Of a stretch of 64,000 bases of DNA, positions 63,714-64,000 are shown piece after piece. Positions within the stretch are counted from its first letter, which is position 1. Every line of letters begins with the position of its first letter. Source of the DNA: Roseburia hominis. GTDB taxonomy: Bacteria; Bacillota; Clostridia; Lachnospirales; Lachnospiraceae. The translations under genes were made by a program, and so were the position numbers. The notes under the pieces were generated by a model, which saw only the letters and a list, made by a program, of their open reading frames with translations, was not told the DNA's origin and did not search any database. The stretch is from the NCBI GenBank assembly GCA_040702975.1, contig CP159990.1:1860001-1924000 (forward strand), written 5' to 3'.

Positions 63714-64000
63714 ATGTTACATATTAAGAACCTGGATGAGGGGTTGGATGTTTTTAAGGCACTTGGCTCAGAGCTGCGCATTCGAATCGTAAAACTATTG
63801 CTTGAAAATCGGGAAATGAATATTAATGAGCTGGCGAGCGCACTGGGTGTCACGAACGGAGCACTTACCAGCCATATTCGGAAACTGGAAGAGAGCGGAA
63901 TTGTGAAAATACTGCTGGAACGTACCGGGCATGGGAATCAGAAGATCTGCAGAGTAGATGTGGATAAGATCCTGGTGGAGGTAGTATCCGATGAGGCAGA
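63714..64000 (+). CDS. ArsR/SmtB-type winged-helix regulator (3' end outside window)
   Basis: 95 codons visible. Reads MLHIKNLDEGLDVFKALGSE, then LRIRIVKLLLENREMNINEL, ASALGVTNGALTSHIRKLEE: an ArsR-like HTH. No metal-site cysteines are seen in the visible part. Position after the GH43 gene suggests control of the arabinan locus, as in related Lachnospiraceae clusters. AGAGAGGA precedes the ATG. Truncated by the window end. Confidence 0.85.
   Translation, partial: MLHIKNLDEGLDVFKALGSELRIRIVKLLLENREMNINELASALGVTNGALTSHIRKLEESGIVKILLERTGHGNQKICRVDVDKILVEVVSDEA

Noticed and set aside
1..64000. tRNA, rRNA or known riboswitch genes
   Set aside because: Gaps were read for cloverleaf-like and conserved aptamer patterns by eye and none was convincing; a covariance search with tRNAscan and Rfam models would settle this.

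Overview
The window looks like a chromosomal segment of a Gram-positive anaerobic gut Clostridium of the Lachnospiraceae type. The evidence is gene content and order: a rho-rpmE-DUF1385-prmC-prfA block, a malic enzyme / TIGR01212 radical SAM / DUF4364 block, a CBS-containing Mn-dependent pyrophosphatase, a CsoR-CopA copper operon, GH43 arabinan genes with an ABC importer, AGGAGG-type ribosome binding sites and moderate G+C. No species is claimed. No rRNA, tRNA, CRISPR array or prophage was seen.

Layout. 1-5.0 kb: two tandem hybrid histidine kinases. 5.2-8.5 kb: a BlaI-type repressor, an M56 (BlaR1-like) membrane peptidase and acylphosphatase behind a double operator. 8.6-17.5 kb: regulators and accessory genes (two XRE proteins, a FAD oxidoreductase, an Rpn/PD-(D/E)XK protein, GNAT, MerR, and an XRE-PLDc_N-ABC transporter operon). 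17.7-25.4 kb: a LysR regulator divergent from a four-gene catabolic operon: UxaA-family dehydratase, SLC13-type carboxylate transporter, alpha/beta-hydrolase esterase and Fe-S flavin enoate reductase. 25.5-28.0 kb: a ferredoxin, a decayed crp/fnr copy, a RelE/Phd toxin-antitoxin pair and an intact crp/fnr copy. 28.1-34.2 kb: an Rpn tail, a repeat-bearing unknown protein, the copper operon (copA frameshifted in its first metal-binding motif) and about 0.9 kb of element debris with a long palindrome.

34.2-56.6 kb is conserved housekeeping: methyltransferase, Hsp33, NAD synthetase, S1 protein, pyrophosphatase, flavin reductase, polysaccharide deacetylase, TcdA, RarA, NfeD/SPFH membrane proteins, a LytTR/GHKL two-component system, malic enzyme, Rho, L31, PrmC and RF1. 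56.6-64 kb is an arabinan/arabino-oligosaccharide locus: YesL, exo-type GH43, solute-binding lipoprotein, two permeases, endo-type GH43 and an ArsR-type regulator cut by the window end. No importer ATPase lies in it, so a shared MsmX-type ATPase elsewhere is implied.

The most unusual signals are: (i) a family of about 45-bp hairpin repeats scattered through intergenic gaps, alone or in exact tandem, whose stems differ but stay base-paired, with related 45-nt repeats inside one coding gene; (ii) the UxaA/SLC13/esterase/enoate-reductase operon of unknown substrate; (iii) the duplicated, internally deleted crp gene beside a toxin-antitoxin pair; (iv) a 2-nt deletion inside the CxxC codons of copA; and (v) a 180-bp near-palindrome with 25-bp perfect arms.
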